Assembly: GCA_029006135.1 (NCBI GenBank) | Contig: JAQXGE010000045.1 | Coordinates: 1-64,000 of the forward strand | Length of the DNA stretch: 64,000 bases | Source of the DNA: Oscillospiraceae bacterium | Lineage (GTDB): Bacteria > Bacillota > Clostridia > Oscillospirales > Ruminococcaceae | Direction of reading: 5' to 3' | Shown here: one piece after another, positions 7,094 to 15,950 of the stretch | Position numbering within the stretch: position 1 is the first letter of the stretch | Layout: every line of letters begins with the position of its first letter | Translations under genes and position numbers: made by a program | Notes under the pieces: model-generated | Seen by the model: only the letters and a program-made list of their open reading frames with translations | What the model was told of the DNA's origin: nothing | Database searches by the model: none

Positions 7094-7927
7094 ATGCGGC
7101 GCGAAACTCGGCACGAGCAAATACAGCGTGTGTTTGCGGTCGGCCTGTTTATATCGGCGGTGTTAGGAGGGCTGACCGGACTGGCCTGGGCAGAGGCGAG
7201 GGAGAGAGAAAACCTGTATGAAACGTCTACTCCCGATACAAGTTTTGCAGTGCGTGCTTTGGCAATGAGCGAGCTTGAGGGCGGTGAGAGCGAAAGCGGC
7301 GCGACCATGCGGATTTGCTGCCTGACCTTTGATGACGGTCCTTCCCGCAATACACCGGAAATTTTGCGAATATTGTCAGAGCATCATGCAAGAGCAACCT
7401 TTTTTGTGACGGCGCAGGATTCGAATCGGCAGTATTTGCCCTATGTGGCGGATATCGCTGCCGCAGGGCACCAGATTGCTCTCCATAGCGCCAGTCATAA
7501 TTATTCTGAAATTTATCGCAGTACCAGTTCATTCTGGCTGGACATCAAAGAACTGCGGCAGGTGCTTCAGCCGTATACGGATGTGGAAACTATCCACTGG
7601 CTGCGCTTTCCCGGCGGCAGCACCAACACGGTCAGCCACAAATACGGCGGAAGTTCTATTATGCAGGACCTCAAGACGGATGCGGAGGAAAAGGGCTATC
7701 GCTGGATTGACTGGAACGTATGCGCCGAAGACGCGACTGCCAGCCGGCCCAACGCTGCGCAGATTCTCAAAAACATCCAGAAAGACGCCAAGGATCAGCC
7801 GCTCTGCGTGGTTCTCCTTCACGATACCAATGCAACAGGGCAGACAGTCAAGGCGCTGCCGGACATACTAAACTGGTTTGCGGAGCAGGGCTATCGCTTT
7901 TGCACGGTCGAGGAAATGGCAGAATGA
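7094..7927 (+). CDS. Polysaccharide deacetylase (CE4, PgdA-like), exported
   Basis: Carbohydrate esterase family 4 protein of 277 residues that would remove N-acetyl groups from peptidoglycan or another extracellular glycan. A hydrophobic segment (13-33) ending near AWA is a signal peptide or anchor. The CE4 motifs are all present: TFDDGP (78-83, metal Asp81), HSASH (131-135, metal His131/His135), RFPGG (171-175), the WIDWN strand (204-208) and LLHD (241-244). Start ATG 7094 directly follows the U-tract of the trkH terminator and uses its 3' arm as ribosome site. No separate promoter is obvious, so expression may depend on readthrough or a promoter within trkH. The substrate is not shown by the sequence. 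Confidence 0.88.
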   Translation: MRRETRHEQIQRVFAVGLFISAVLGGLTGLAWAEARERENLYETSTPDTSFAVRALAMSELEGGESESGATMRICCLTFDDGPSRNTPEILRILSEHHARATFFVTAQDSNRQYLPYVADIAAAGHQIALHSASHNYSEIYRSTSSFWLDIKELRQVLQPYTDVETIHWLRFPGGSTNTVSHKYGGSSIMQDLKTDAEEKGYRWIDWNVCAEDATASRPNAAQILKNIQKDAKDQPLCVVLLHDTNATGQTVKALPDILNWFAEQGYRFCTVEEMAE

Positions 7928-7939
7928 AGGGGGAGAGCA

Positions 7940-7968
7940 TTGCATGGAATCTGTAGGAGGTGTATAAT
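7940..7968 (+). promoter_or_regulatory. Promoter for the membrane protein/GH13 pair
   Basis: TTGCAT (7940-7945), 17-base spacer, TATAAT (7963-7968). Expected start near 7975 gives a leader of about 40 bases to the TTG at 8017. Confidence 0.65.
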
Positions 7969-8016
7969 ATTTTGGAAAAAGAACAATAACGTTGCTATTT
8001 GGGAGGTCACAAACAC

Positions 8017-8559
8017 TTGCGTAAAACTGAATCTCAAAAAATTGCTCTTTGCGGCGTTCTCGGGGCGCTTTCTGTCGTTTTGCTGATGCTTGGGAATATT
8101 CTTCAGGTTGGAACCTATGCGGCTCCCATGTTGGCGTGCTTCCTGCTGATTCCGGTTCTTGAAGAATACGGCTCCCGTTATGCGCTCATGCTTTATGCAG
8201 TGGTGAGCGTGCTTGGTGTGATGTTGGTGCCGGACAAGGAACTGGCACTTTTCTATGCTCTGGTGCTGGGGTATTATCCGGTCCTGCGGGTTGCGTTAAA
8301 TAAAATCCGCAGTGCCGTTCTGCGCTGGGCGGCAAAGTTTGCCTGCTTCAATGCTGCTACGGTGGCTATGTATCTTTTCCTTATCGTTGTGCTGGCACCG
8401 CCGGAGCTTGTGGCGGAGTTTGCGCAGGAGGGGACGGCTATGCTGGTCCTGCTCCTTGCAATGGGCAATCTCTGCTTCTGGCTTTGCGACAGAGCACTGT
8501 ATTCCATGACGATCCTTTACCGCCTGAAAATTCATCCCAAACTGAAAAAGATGTTTTAA
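8017..8559 (+). CDS. Small polytopic membrane protein, ECF S-component-like
   Basis: A very hydrophobic protein of 180 residues with five or six predicted membrane segments (about 8-28, 32-50, 56-72, 75-90, 108-128, 136-155). A basic N-terminus before an LxGALSVVL first helix resembles substrate-binding S components of energy-coupling factor transporters, but no ligand motif was recognised and no ECF ATPase or T component is nearby, so function is open. Start is TTG 8017, chosen because GGGAGG (8001-8006) lies 10 bases upstream; an earlier in-frame TTG at 7999 would overlap that site. The GH13 gene follows after 15 bases, suggesting one transcript. Confidence 0.65.
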   Translation: MRKTESQKIALCGVLGALSVVLLMLGNILQVGTYAAPMLACFLLIPVLEEYGSRYALMLYAVVSVLGVMLVPDKELALFYALVLGYYPVLRVALNKIRSAVLRWAAKFACFNAATVAMYLFLIVVLAPPELVAEFAQEGTAMLVLLLAMGNLCFWLCDRALYSMTILYRLKIHPKLKKMF

Positions 8560-8574
8560 CGGAGGAATAAAACA

Positions 8575-9894
8575 ATGTGGTTTGATGATGCAGTGATTTA
8601 CCAGATTTACCCCTTGGGACTATGCGGCGCTCCGCTCGAAAATGATGGCTCGGATCAAACCGGCGAACACCGTATTCTTCGTATCCTGGACTGGGTGGAG
8701 CATATTAAAAAGCTCGGCGCAACCTGTGTGCTGTTTAACCCACTCTTTGATTCGGATGCCCACGGATACGATACGCGCGATTATCGCCGTGTGGATCCGC
8801 GCCTTGGCACAAATGAGGACTTCCGTACGGTATGTGATGTACTGCACAAAGCGGGGATCCGCGTGATGCTGGATGGTGTATTCAACCACGTTGGACGCGG
8901 ATTTTGGGCATTTCTTGATGTCAAACAAAAAAGGCAGGACAGCGCTTATAAAGACTGGTTCCACCTGAATTTTGACGGAAATAACGGCTATAATGACGGA
9001 TTTTGGTACGAGGGATGGGAAGGGTGCGATAACCTTGTCAAACTGAATCTTCGCAATCCTGAGGTACAGCAGTATCTCTTTGACACAGTGCGTTCCTGGG
9101 TGGAGGAATATGATATTGATGGTCTGCGCCTTGATGTGGCATACTGCCTCGATATGGATTTCCTGACTGCACTGCGCAGACTGGCCAATGAGATAAAACC
9201 GGATTTTGTCCTGATGGGGGAGGTCCTGCGCGGGGATTATAACCGTTGGATGAATGACAACGCCTGCCATTCTGTCACCAACTATGAGTGCTATAAGGGT
9301 CTGTACTCCAGCTTTAATTCCGGGAATATGCATGAAATTGCATATAGTCTGAATCGCCAATTCGGCTCTGAGCCATGGTGCCTTTACACAGGACGCCACA
9401 CGTTCAATTTTCTGGACAACCATGATGTCAGCCGCGTTGCAACCATTCTGACGGACCCCGATACCATCTATCCCGCATACGGTCTGCTCTTTGGTATGCC
9501 GGGGACGCCGGCGGTCTATTACGGAAGTGAGTGGGGCATCAAGGGCGACAAGAAAAATGGCGATCCGTCCCTGCGCCCGGCCATTGAGAAGCCAGAAGAA
9601 AATTCTCTGACAGAATGGATTGCCAAACTTTCTGCGGCCCGCGCTCTCAGTCCGGCACTGCGCCACGGCAGTTACCGCAATGTGATGGTACAGCCCAAGC
9701 AACTGATTTTTGAGCGCAAATGTGAGGAGGAGCGTGTGCTTGTGGCAATCAATGCCGATGCACAGCCCTACCACGCGCATTTTGATGCGGGATGCGGCAC
9801 GGCGGTGGACCTTATCACAGGGGAACCGCATGATTTTGGCGGCGGGAGCGAACTGCCGCCGTTCTCCTGCGCGTTCTGGAAAATGGAAAAATAA
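8575..9894 (+). CDS. Glycoside hydrolase family 13 enzyme (alpha-amylase/maltodextrin-type)
   Basis: An intracellular alpha-glucan hydrolase of 439 residues without signal peptide. The four GH13 regions are intact: DGVFNH (100-105), GLRLDVAY with nucleophile D187, GEVLRG with acid/base E216, and FLDNHD with transition-state D284. It has a compact barrel and short C-terminal beta domain, and lacks the N-terminal starch-binding domain of neopullulanases. Action on maltodextrins or related oligosaccharides is likely; exact specificity cannot be read from sequence. Ribosome site GGAGG precedes ATG 8575. It is probably co-transcribed with the membrane protein at 8017 and ends at a strong terminator. 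Confidence 0.9.
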   Translation: MWFDDAVIYQIYPLGLCGAPLENDGSDQTGEHRILRILDWVEHIKKLGATCVLFNPLFDSDAHGYDTRDYRRVDPRLGTNEDFRTVCDVLHKAGIRVMLDGVFNHVGRGFWAFLDVKQKRQDSAYKDWFHLNFDGNNGYNDGFWYEGWEGCDNLVKLNLRNPEVQQYLFDTVRSWVEEYDIDGLRLDVAYCLDMDFLTALRRLANEIKPDFVLMGEVLRGDYNRWMNDNACHSVTNYECYKGLYSSFNSGNMHEIAYSLNRQFGSEPWCLYTGRHTFNFLDNHDVSRVATILTDPDTIYPAYGLLFGMPGTPAVYYGSEWGIKGDKKNGDPSLRPAIEKPEENSLTEWIAKLSAARALSPALRHGSYRNVMVQPKQLIFERKCEEERVLVAINADAQPYHAHFDAGCGTAVDLITGEPHDFGGGSELPPFSCAFWKMEK

Positions 9895-9935
9895 GAGTCT
9901 GGATAACAGAATCTTGCCTATATAAATAGGGACTA

Positions 9936-9975
9936 AAACCCGTCCGATGGCAGCAAAAGCCGCGGACGGGTTTTT
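9936..9975 (+). terminator. Rho-independent terminator after the GH13 gene
   Basis: A perfect 11-bp stem, AAACCCGTCCG (9936-9946) with CGGACGGGTTT (9963-9973), runs into TTTTT. Confidence 0.9.
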
Positions 9976-10038
9976 GCTGGAAAAAAACAGGAAGAACCAG
10001 AATTCGTCATAATTTGATGAAAAACTTTCTGTTTTTGC

Positions 10039-10067
10039 TTGTGATTTTTGGACAAAAACTGTATAAT
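10039..10067 (+). promoter_or_regulatory. Promoter for the nucleoside-type ABC transporter
   Basis: TTGTGA (10039-10044), 17-base spacer, TATAAT (10062-10067). The leader to the TTG start at 10103 is about 30 bases, too short for a riboswitch. Confidence 0.65.
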
Positions 10068-10102
10068 AAAGATAATAACATTTGGAAAGGAGCGTGAGCG
10101 GT

Positions 10103-11638
10103 TTGGCAGAGGATTTCGTGATTGAGATGCTCAATATTACCAAAGAGTTCCCGGGCATCAAAGCAAACGATGACATCACCCTGCAGCTGCGCAAAGGCGA
10201 AGTCCACGCCCTTCTGGGCGAGAATGGCGCGGGCAAGTCCACGCTGATGAGTGTCTTGTTCGGTCTGTACCAGCCGGAAAAAGGAATCATAAAGAAAAAC
10301 GGAAAAGAGGTCCGCATTAAGAATCCCAACGATGCCAATGACCTCGGTATCGGCATGGTTCATCAGCATTTCAAACTGGTGGATTGCTTCAGCGTATTGG
10401 ATAATATCATGCTGGGCGTAGAGCCGTGCAAAGCCGGTTTCCTTCAAAAAGATGTTGCACGCAAAAAGGTCATGGAGCTTTCGGAAAAATATGGCCTTCG
10501 TGTGGACCCGGATGCGCTGGTGAGCGATATCTCAGTCGGTATGCAGCAGCGCGTTGAGATTCTCAAAATGCTCTACCGTGATAATGAGATTCTGATTTTT
10601 GACGAGCCGACAGCCGTTCTGACTCCGCAGGAAATTGACGAGCTGATGGAGATTATGCGCGGCTTCAAGGCTGAAGGCAAGAGCATCCTCTTCATCACAC
10701 ACAAGCTCAATGAAATCATGGCAGTGGCGGACCGCTGTACGGTCCTGCGCAAGGGCAAATGCGTTGGTACGGTTGACATCAAGGACACCACAAAAGAGGA
10801 ACTCTCCCGCATGATGGTAGGACGTGATGTTCAGTTTGTGGTGGAAAAAGGCCCTGCGCATCCCGGCGAGACCATTCTGAGCGTTGAGAATATGACGGTA
10901 CCCAGCCGAGTCCACAAAAAGAATGCGGTGCGCGGCGTGAGTTTTGATGTCCACGCGGGCGAGATTGTCTGTCTTGCGGGCATTGAGGGAAACGGCCAGA
11001 GCGAGCTTGTCTATGGTCTGACCGGCCTTGAAAAGATTACTGGCGGCAAGGTCACGCTGTGCGGTAAGGATATCACACACGCTTCTATTCGTCAGCGCTC
11101 AAAAGACGGTATGAGCCATATTCCGGAAGACCGGCACAAGCACGGCCTGGTGCTGGACTATACGTTGGAAGAAAACCTTGTGCTGCAGCGCTATTGGGAA
11201 CCGCAGTTCCAGCATGGCGGCTTTATCCGCAGCGATGAGGTGCGCAAATACTCGGACCGCTTAATTGAACAGTACGATGTGCGCAGCGGACAGGGTAGTT
11301 CAACGGTTGTCCGCAGTATGTCGGGCGGCAACCAGCAGAAAGCAATTATCGCCCGCGAAATCGATAAGGATCCCAAACTGCTGGTGGCAGTTCAGCCTAC
11401 CCGCGGTCTTGACGTGGGCGCAATCGAGTATATCCACAAAAAGATTGTGGCGCAGCGAGACGAGGGAAAAGCTGTCCTGCTCATCAGTCTGGAACTGGAC
11501 GAGGTCATGAATCTTTCTGACCGTATCCTTGTTATGTATGAGGGCGAGATTGTGGGCGAGTTTGACCCCAAGACGACCACGGTGCAGGAACTGGGCCTTT
11601 ATATGGCCGGTGCCAAAAAGCAGAAGGAGGCGCAGTAA
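10103..11638 (+). CDS. ABC transporter ATPase, simple sugar/nucleoside uptake (NupO/RbsA-like)
   Basis: A 511-residue protein with two fused nucleotide-binding domains, energising uptake through the two permeases that follow. NBD1 has a full Walker A (GENGAGKST, 39-47) and the signature SVGMQQR. NBD2 has the degenerate Walker [10 protein letters not shown] usual in this family and signature SGGNQQK. The pairing with two BmpB/NupP-type permeases and with pyrimidine-nucleoside phosphorylase downstream points to nucleosides. No BMP-family lipoprotein gene is adjacent, unlike the usual arrangement. Start TTG 10103 is 10 bases after AAAGGAG (10086-10092); TTG 10082 and GTG 10094 are in frame but wrongly placed relative to that site. 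Confidence 0.9.
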   Translation: MAEDFVIEMLNITKEFPGIKANDDITLQLRKGEVHALLGENGAGKSTLMSVLFGLYQPEKGIIKKNGKEVRIKNPNDANDLGIGMVHQHFKLVDCFSVLDNIMLGVEPCKAGFLQKDVARKKVMELSEKYGLRVDPDALVSDISVGMQQRVEILKMLYRDNEILIFDEPTAVLTPQEIDELMEIMRGFKAEGKSILFITHKLNEIMAVADRCTVLRKGKCVGTVDIKDTTKEELSRMMVGRDVQFVVEKGPAHPGETILSVENMTVPSRVHKKNAVRGVSFDVHAGEIVCLAGIEGNGQSELVYGLTGLEKITGGKVTLCGKDITHASIRQRSKDGMSHIPEDRHKHGLVLDYTLEENLVLQRYWEPQFQHGGFIRSDEVRKYSDRLIEQYDVRSGQGSSTVVRSMSGGNQQKAIIAREIDKDPKLLVAVQPTRGLDVGAIEYIHKKIVAQRDEGKAVLLISLELDEVMNLSDRILVMYEGEIVGEFDPKTTTVQELGLYMAGAKKQKEAQ

Positions 11639-11641
11639 ACC

Positions 11642-12805
11642 ATGGCAAAAGAAAATAAGCCCAGCCTGGGTGCGTCACTGCGGCAAAAAAGTGGCGGCGT
11701 GCTGGCGGCACTGCTCTGCATCCTTATTGGTATGCTGATTGGCCTTGTTGTTCTGTTTATTATCAATCCCAGCCATGCCTGGAAAGACGGCTTTTTGCGG
11801 ATTATCCAGGGCGGCTTCTATGATTTCCCCTATGGTGTCGGCAAAACGCTGACCCAGACAGCACCGCTTATCATGACGGGCCTTTCGGTGGCGTTTGCCT
11901 TTAAGACGGGCCTTTTCAATATCGGTGCGGCAGGGCAGTATACGCTGGGCGCTTTTGGCGCGCTGTACTGTGCGTTGGTGCTCAATCTTCCTTGGTGGGC
12001 TTGCCTTTTGGCATCAGCTTTGTTCGGCGCACTTTGGGGAGCAATTCCCGGCATCTTTAAGGCATATCTGAACATCAACGAGGTCATTACCTCCATCATG
12101 TTCAACTGGATTGGGCTGTATCTGGTCAATGAGATTATTTATGGCCGCGGTTCCGGCGTTATGTATGATGCACACAATACCCGCACATGGAAGATTGCAG
12201 AAAAAGCACCGAAGTCGCTTATTCCGTCCTGCGGTATGAGTGAGCTGTTCCACACGAACAATACAACCATTGCCATTTTCCTTGCAATCGCAGTGGCGGT
12301 GTTGGTTTGGGTGATTCTCGAAAAAACAACGTTTGGCTATGAGTTAAAAGCAGTCGGCCTCAACAAAAATGCTGCCCGTTATGCCGGCATCAACGAGAAA
12401 AAGAACATTATTCTCTCGATGACCATTGCCGGCGCGCTGGCAGGGTTTGGCGCAGGCCTGTTCTATCTTTCGGGCGGTTCGGAGTGGAATCCGCTCAACT
12501 CCACCAGCCTGCCCGCCATGGGCTTCAACGGCATTGCCACTGCTTTGCTTGCAAACTCCCATCCGATTGGAACGGTGTTCTCCTCGCTGTTTATTTCCCA
12601 TATTACAGTGGGCGGCGCATATCTTCCTACCAAGTATTTCCCCACCGAGATTGCAGACCTCATCTCGGGCATCATTATCTACCTGTGTGCATTCTCCATG
12701 CTGTTCCGCGGCGTGATCGAAAAAAAACTGCTGCATAAAAACGACATGGCGAACGCCAATGCAGATACCGCACCCAAAACCGAAAACGGGAAGGAGGGCA
12801 AGTGA
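11642..12805 (+). CDS. ABC transporter permease (NupP-like)
   Basis: First membrane subunit of the nucleoside-type importer, 387 residues. About nine or ten hydrophobic helices are seen, the first at 18-42. The BPD_transp_2 family EAA-like region is visible as KAVGLNKNAARYAGI, followed by an LxGAGLFYLSGG segment. A hydrophilic tail (about 365-387) carries a charged end. It starts 3 bases after the ATPase stop with GGAGG within the ATPase 3' end, and is followed by the second permease with 1 base between the stop and the next ATG. Confidence 0.9.
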   Translation: MAKENKPSLGASLRQKSGGVLAALLCILIGMLIGLVVLFIINPSHAWKDGFLRIIQGGFYDFPYGVGKTLTQTAPLIMTGLSVAFAFKTGLFNIGAAGQYTLGAFGALYCALVLNLPWWACLLASALFGALWGAIPGIFKAYLNINEVITSIMFNWIGLYLVNEIIYGRGSGVMYDAHNTRTWKIAEKAPKSLIPSCGMSELFHTNNTTIAIFLAIAVAVLVWVILEKTTFGYELKAVGLNKNAARYAGINEKKNIILSMTIAGALAGFGAGLFYLSGGSEWNPLNSTSLPAMGFNGIATALLANSHPIGTVFSSLFISHITVGGAYLPTKYFPTEIADLISGIIIYLCAFSMLFRGVIEKKLLHKNDMANANADTAPKTENGKEGK

Positions 12806-12806
12806 T

Positions 12807-13724
12807 ATGCTGCTTCTCATCAAATATACGCTGCTCTATGGCATTGTTCTGATGCTGGTTGCGCTGGGCGGAATGTTCAGCGAACATTCCGGCGTCATCA
12901 ATATTGCGTTGGAAGGCATCATGGTCATTGGCGGTCTGGCCGGCGTTCTGACCACCGCCAGTCTGCCCAAGGGCACAGCACCAGTTGTTGTTGTCATCGC
13001 TGCCATTGCGGCGGCGGCACTCGCAGGAATGCTTTATTCTCTGCTGCTGGCCTTTGCGTCCATCAATCTGAAGGCCGATCAGACAATTGGCGGCACGGCT
13101 CTCAATATGCTGGCGACTGCGATTGCAATCGTTCTTGCTAAGAATTTCAATGGCTCTACTTCCTCCAAAATCAGCTACACCAACAAGGCTTTTCTGTTCA
13201 AAATCGGCGACCTGGAGCTGAGTGTTTTTATCCCCATCGGCATTATACTGCTCATTGTCAGCTATATTGTCATGTATAAGACTCGCTTTGGACTCCGGCT
13301 CCGTGCCTGCGGCGAGCACCCGCAGGCGGCGGATTCCGTAGGTATCAATGTCTACAAAATGCGCTATGCGGGCGTTCTGATTTCCGGATTCCTGGGTGGA
13401 ATTGGTGGTCTGGCTTACGTTATTCCCAGCGTTCAGACTTGGAACTTTGAGGTTGGCGTGGCCGGCACAGGCTTCCTTGCGCTGGCAGTTATGATTTTCG
13501 GCCAGTGGAAGCCCTTTAACATCTGCGGCGCCGCTATGTTCTTTGCGGTGTTCAAGAGTCTGGCCAACATTGCAGACTCTACTGCACTGTCCAGCCTTGG
13601 CTGGTCGAGCAACATCTATAATATGATGCCATTCATTGCCTCGATGGTAATTCTGGCATTCACCAGCAAAAACTCTCAGGCTCCTAAGGCGGAGGGCGTT
13701 CCCTACGATAAAGGAAGCCGCTGA
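12807..13724 (+). CDS. ABC transporter permease (NupQ-like)
   Basis: Second membrane subunit, 305 residues, BPD_transp_2 family. The N-terminal block GMFSEHSGVINIALEGIM is the hallmark of the second nucleoside permease, and RLRACGEHPQAADSVGI is the cytoplasmic coupling loop. Start ATG 12807 follows AAGGAGGGC (12791-12799); an earlier frame opening inside the upstream gene has no ribosome site. The pair of permeases is expected to form a heterodimer. The operon ends at the terminator at 13755. Confidence 0.9.
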   Translation: MLLLIKYTLLYGIVLMLVALGGMFSEHSGVINIALEGIMVIGGLAGVLTTASLPKGTAPVVVVIAAIAAAALAGMLYSLLLAFASINLKADQTIGGTALNMLATAIAIVLAKNFNGSTSSKISYTNKAFLFKIGDLELSVFIPIGIILLIVSYIVMYKTRFGLRLRACGEHPQAADSVGINVYKMRYAGVLISGFLGGIGGLAYVIPSVQTWNFEVGVAGTGFLALAVMIFGQWKPFNICGAAMFFAVFKSLANIADSTALSSLGWSSNIYNMMPFIASMVILAFTSKNSQAPKAEGVPYDKGSR

Positions 13725-13754
13725 TTTTTCCGGTTTATCATTTTTATAAAACAG

Positions 13755-13788
13755 GCCCGGTTCCGATATCTTCGGGCCGGGCTTTTTT
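13755..13788 (+). terminator. Terminator between the permease and pdp
   Basis: GCCCGG (13755-13760) pairs with CCGGGC (13777-13782), with partial inner pairing, followed by TTTTTT. The next gene starts 23 bases later, so pdp may be expressed by readthrough at a reduced level. Confidence 0.8.
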
Positions 13789-13810
13789 GCAAAGACAGGA
13801 GAAATACACC

Positions 13811-15133
13811 ATGCGTATGTATGATATTATTGCCAAAAAACGTGACGGGGGAACCTTAACCCGGGACGAAATTGCTTTCGCGGTGAATGGCTATGTGGCG
13901 GGCAGCGTGCCGGATTATCAGATGTCTGCACTGCTGATGGCGATTTACCTTCGTGGTATGACGGATGAGGAAACCGCACAGCTGACCGATGTGATGGCAC
14001 ATTCCGGTGATATGGTGGATCTTTCGGCTATTTCTGGAGTCAAGGCGGACAAACATTCCACCGGCGGTGTAGGGGATAAGACTACGTTGGTTATTGCTCC
14101 TATTGTGGCAGCCTGCGGCGTGAAGATCGCCAAAATGAGCGGCCGCGGACTGGGACATACAGGCGGTACGATTGACAAGATGGAATCTGTTCCGGGAACC
14201 CGTACGGCGCTGACGCAGGAAGAATTTTTCCGCCAGGTAAATGATATCGGCATTGCCGTGATTGGACAGAGCGGAAAAATCGCAGTGGCGGACAAAAAAA
14301 TGTATGCGCTGCGGGATGTGACGGCCACGGTAGGGTGTATTCCGCTGATTGCCTCATCCATTATGAGCAAAAAACTTGCCGCAGGCTCGGATGCGATTCT
14401 GCTGGATGTGACCGTTGGAAGCGGCGCATTCATGAAAAACTTGGATGACGCGATTGAACTGGCTAGGCTAATGGTTTCCATTGGGACCGCTCACGGCCGT
14501 AAAGTGGCGGCGCTCATCACCGATATGGATACGCCGCTGGGTCATAACATCGGGAATTCTTTGGAAGTGGCAGAGAGCATGGCGGTCCTTAAAGGGGAGG
14601 GCCCAGCGGACCTCACGGAGGTTTGTCTGCAGCTGGCTTCCAATATGCTGTATCTGGCTGGAAAGGGAGATATGCCCCAATGCCGTGCGATGGCGGAACA
14701 TGTGATTGCGGATGGGTCCGCTTTTGATCTTTGCTGCCGGATGTTTGCTGCCCAAGGAGGGGATACAGAAGTCTTGCGCGATTCTGAAAAATTCCGCAAG
14801 GCAAAGTATTCTTACTCGGTCTGTGCAAAGAGTGCCGGCTATATCACCGCTAACGATGTCGAATGTATCGGAAACGCCAGTGTGATGCTCGGCGCAGGCC
14901 GTGCGAAAAAGGAAGACCCCATTGACTTTGCGGCGGGAATCGTCATGCACAAAAAACTTGGTGAAACCGTTGAGGCAGGGGAACCTATCTGCACTTTCTA
15001 CGCGGATGACCCGGCGCTCTTTGCGCCTGCAGAACAGATGTATCGCAGCGGCCTTATGATTGGACCTGATTGCCCGCCTGCAATGCCCCTTATCTATGCT
15101 CGCGTTACAAAGGACGGAGTGGAGAGATTCTAA
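13811..15133 (+). CDS. pdp: Pyrimidine-nucleoside phosphorylase
   Basis: Phosphorolysis of uridine, deoxyuridine and thymidine to base plus (deoxy)ribose-1-phosphate; 440 residues, cytoplasmic. The phosphate-binding motif KHSTGGVGDKT (81-91) and the family signature SGRGLGHTGGTIDKMES (110-126) are intact. Lys90 after GVGD is the pyrimidine-nucleoside phosphorylase form, whereas E. coli thymidine phosphorylase has Val there, so broad pyrimidine specificity is favoured. Start ATG 13811 follows AGGAGA. Its place behind a nucleoside-type ABC importer makes an uptake-and-salvage unit. Confidence 0.93.
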   Translation: MRMYDIIAKKRDGGTLTRDEIAFAVNGYVAGSVPDYQMSALLMAIYLRGMTDEETAQLTDVMAHSGDMVDLSAISGVKADKHSTGGVGDKTTLVIAPIVAACGVKIAKMSGRGLGHTGGTIDKMESVPGTRTALTQEEFFRQVNDIGIAVIGQSGKIAVADKKMYALRDVTATVGCIPLIASSIMSKKLAAGSDAILLDVTVGSGAFMKNLDDAIELARLMVSIGTAHGRKVAALITDMDTPLGHNIGNSLEVAESMAVLKGEGPADLTEVCLQLASNMLYLAGKGDMPQCRAMAEHVIADGSAFDLCCRMFAAQGGDTEVLRDSEKFRKAKYSYSVCAKSAGYITANDVECIGNASVMLGAGRAKKEDPIDFAAGIVMHKKLGETVEAGEPICTFYADDPALFAPAEQMYRSGLMIGPDCPPAMPLIYARVTKDGVERF

Positions 15134-15173
15134 CAGCTATAACGCTATAAAATAAAACGGAATAAAATGAAAG

Positions 15174-15205
15174 ATCCTGCCGGTCAAAACGATCGGCAGG
15201 ATTTT
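15174..15205 (+). terminator. Terminator between convergent pdp and a minus-strand gene
   Basis: ATCCTGCCG (15174-15182) pairs with CGGCAGGAT (15194-15202), then TTT. The A-rich left side lets it serve the convergent minus-strand gene too. Confidence 0.75.
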
Positions 15206-15227
15206 CCTTGCTTATAGCAAAGGAAAA

Positions 15228-15620
15228 TTATTTCTTTTTGCGCTTTATCCAAAACAGCTTCCATTTGGAATATCCGTTTGCGGGGTCGGTTTCCAACTCC
15301 TCGGTTTTGACAAAACGTTTGCGCTGACCGTCAAACTGGAGAGCACTGCCCTCGTCCTGTATGTCGGTTAAGACGCGGGGAATCGCTTTTTGATCTGTTT
15401 CAAACTCGGGCTCTTTATCCCACAAAATCTTGCCTTCGTCATCAAATCCGTGCGCCCATACACTGAATACAAGGCAGGCGGCTTCACCGTAACAGTACCG
15501 TTCAAACCGTATGCGCCCGTCAATGTAAAAAAGCAAACAATCTCGAAAGTGCGTTTCCAGTTCTCGTTCATAGCGACGGCCGCATACGGCACCAGCAAAA
15601 TCCACTGCATTGGCAGTCAT
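15228..15620 (-). CDS. Hypothetical protein, 130 residues
   Basis: Not recognised. A soluble protein rich in aromatic and charged residues (for example HFRDCLLFYIDG and WAHGFDDEG), without membrane segments, and with a strongly basic C-terminal tail (KWKLFWIKRKKK). Start chosen at 15620, because GGGAGG lies about 8 bases before this ATG; the ATG at 15635 overlaps that site. The next minus-strand gene upstream, the small membrane protein at 15694-15840, is 73 bases away and may share a transcript. Confidence 0.6.
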   Translation of the reverse strand: MTANAVDFAGAVCGRRYERELETHFRDCLLFYIDGRIRFERYCYGEAACLVFSVWAHGFDDEGKILWDKEPEFETDQKAIPRVLTDIQDEGSALQFDGQRKRFVKTEELETDPANGYSKWKLFWIKRKKK

Positions 15621-15693
15621 AATAAAACCTCCCATGTTTTTCCTTTTCCCTTTTGAAATTTAACGGGTGTAAGACCCTCATTCTTTGGGGGCG

Positions 15694-15840
15694 TTAATTA
15701 CCTTTTTTCCAAAAACATCCGATGCAAACCACGCCAAATCCAATGGCGCCCAACGTGAATCCAAAGAAGTTGTTCGTACTGATTGCGATACCCAACAGAA
15801 TGATTCCAATCCCAAGCAGCGCGATTTTAGTTCCTTTCAT
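15694..15840 (-). CDS. Small membrane protein, 48 residues
   Basis: A short open frame with start ATG (15840) preceded by AGAGGAG about 10 bases upstream. It begins MKGTKIALLGIGIILLGIAI and has two hydrophobic segments (about 5-20 and 24-43) joined by a short STNNFFG turn, ending FWKKGN. This helical-hairpin form is typical of small integral membrane proteins. No family was recognised. Codon use and the good ribosome site support a real gene. Confidence 0.65.
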   Translation of the reverse strand: MKGTKIALLGIGIILLGIAISTNNFFGFTLGAIGFGVVCIGCFWKKGN

Positions 15841-15950
15841 ACTGAAATTTCTCCTCTAAAGAATTTGTGCGGATGAATCTGCTTCATTCATTGACAGCAG
15901 AATGCCAAAGCAAATTTTGGCTTTCACAGCATGGCGGGCAGGACCCGCTG

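Noticed and set aside
7972-7989. Five-codon frame MEKEQ behind AGGAGG before the membrane protein gene
   Set aside because: It overlaps the TATAAT region and expected transcription start of the 7940 promoter, so it would not be translated from that transcript.
9976-10102. Purine riboswitch before the nucleoside-type transporter
   Set aside because: After the predicted transcription start only about 30 bases remain, and no purine aptamer core is present in the gap.
8620-10356. Open frame of 578 codons on the minus strand across GH13 and the intergenic region
   Set aside because: It runs through a strong terminator and a promoter on the other strand and has no start signals.
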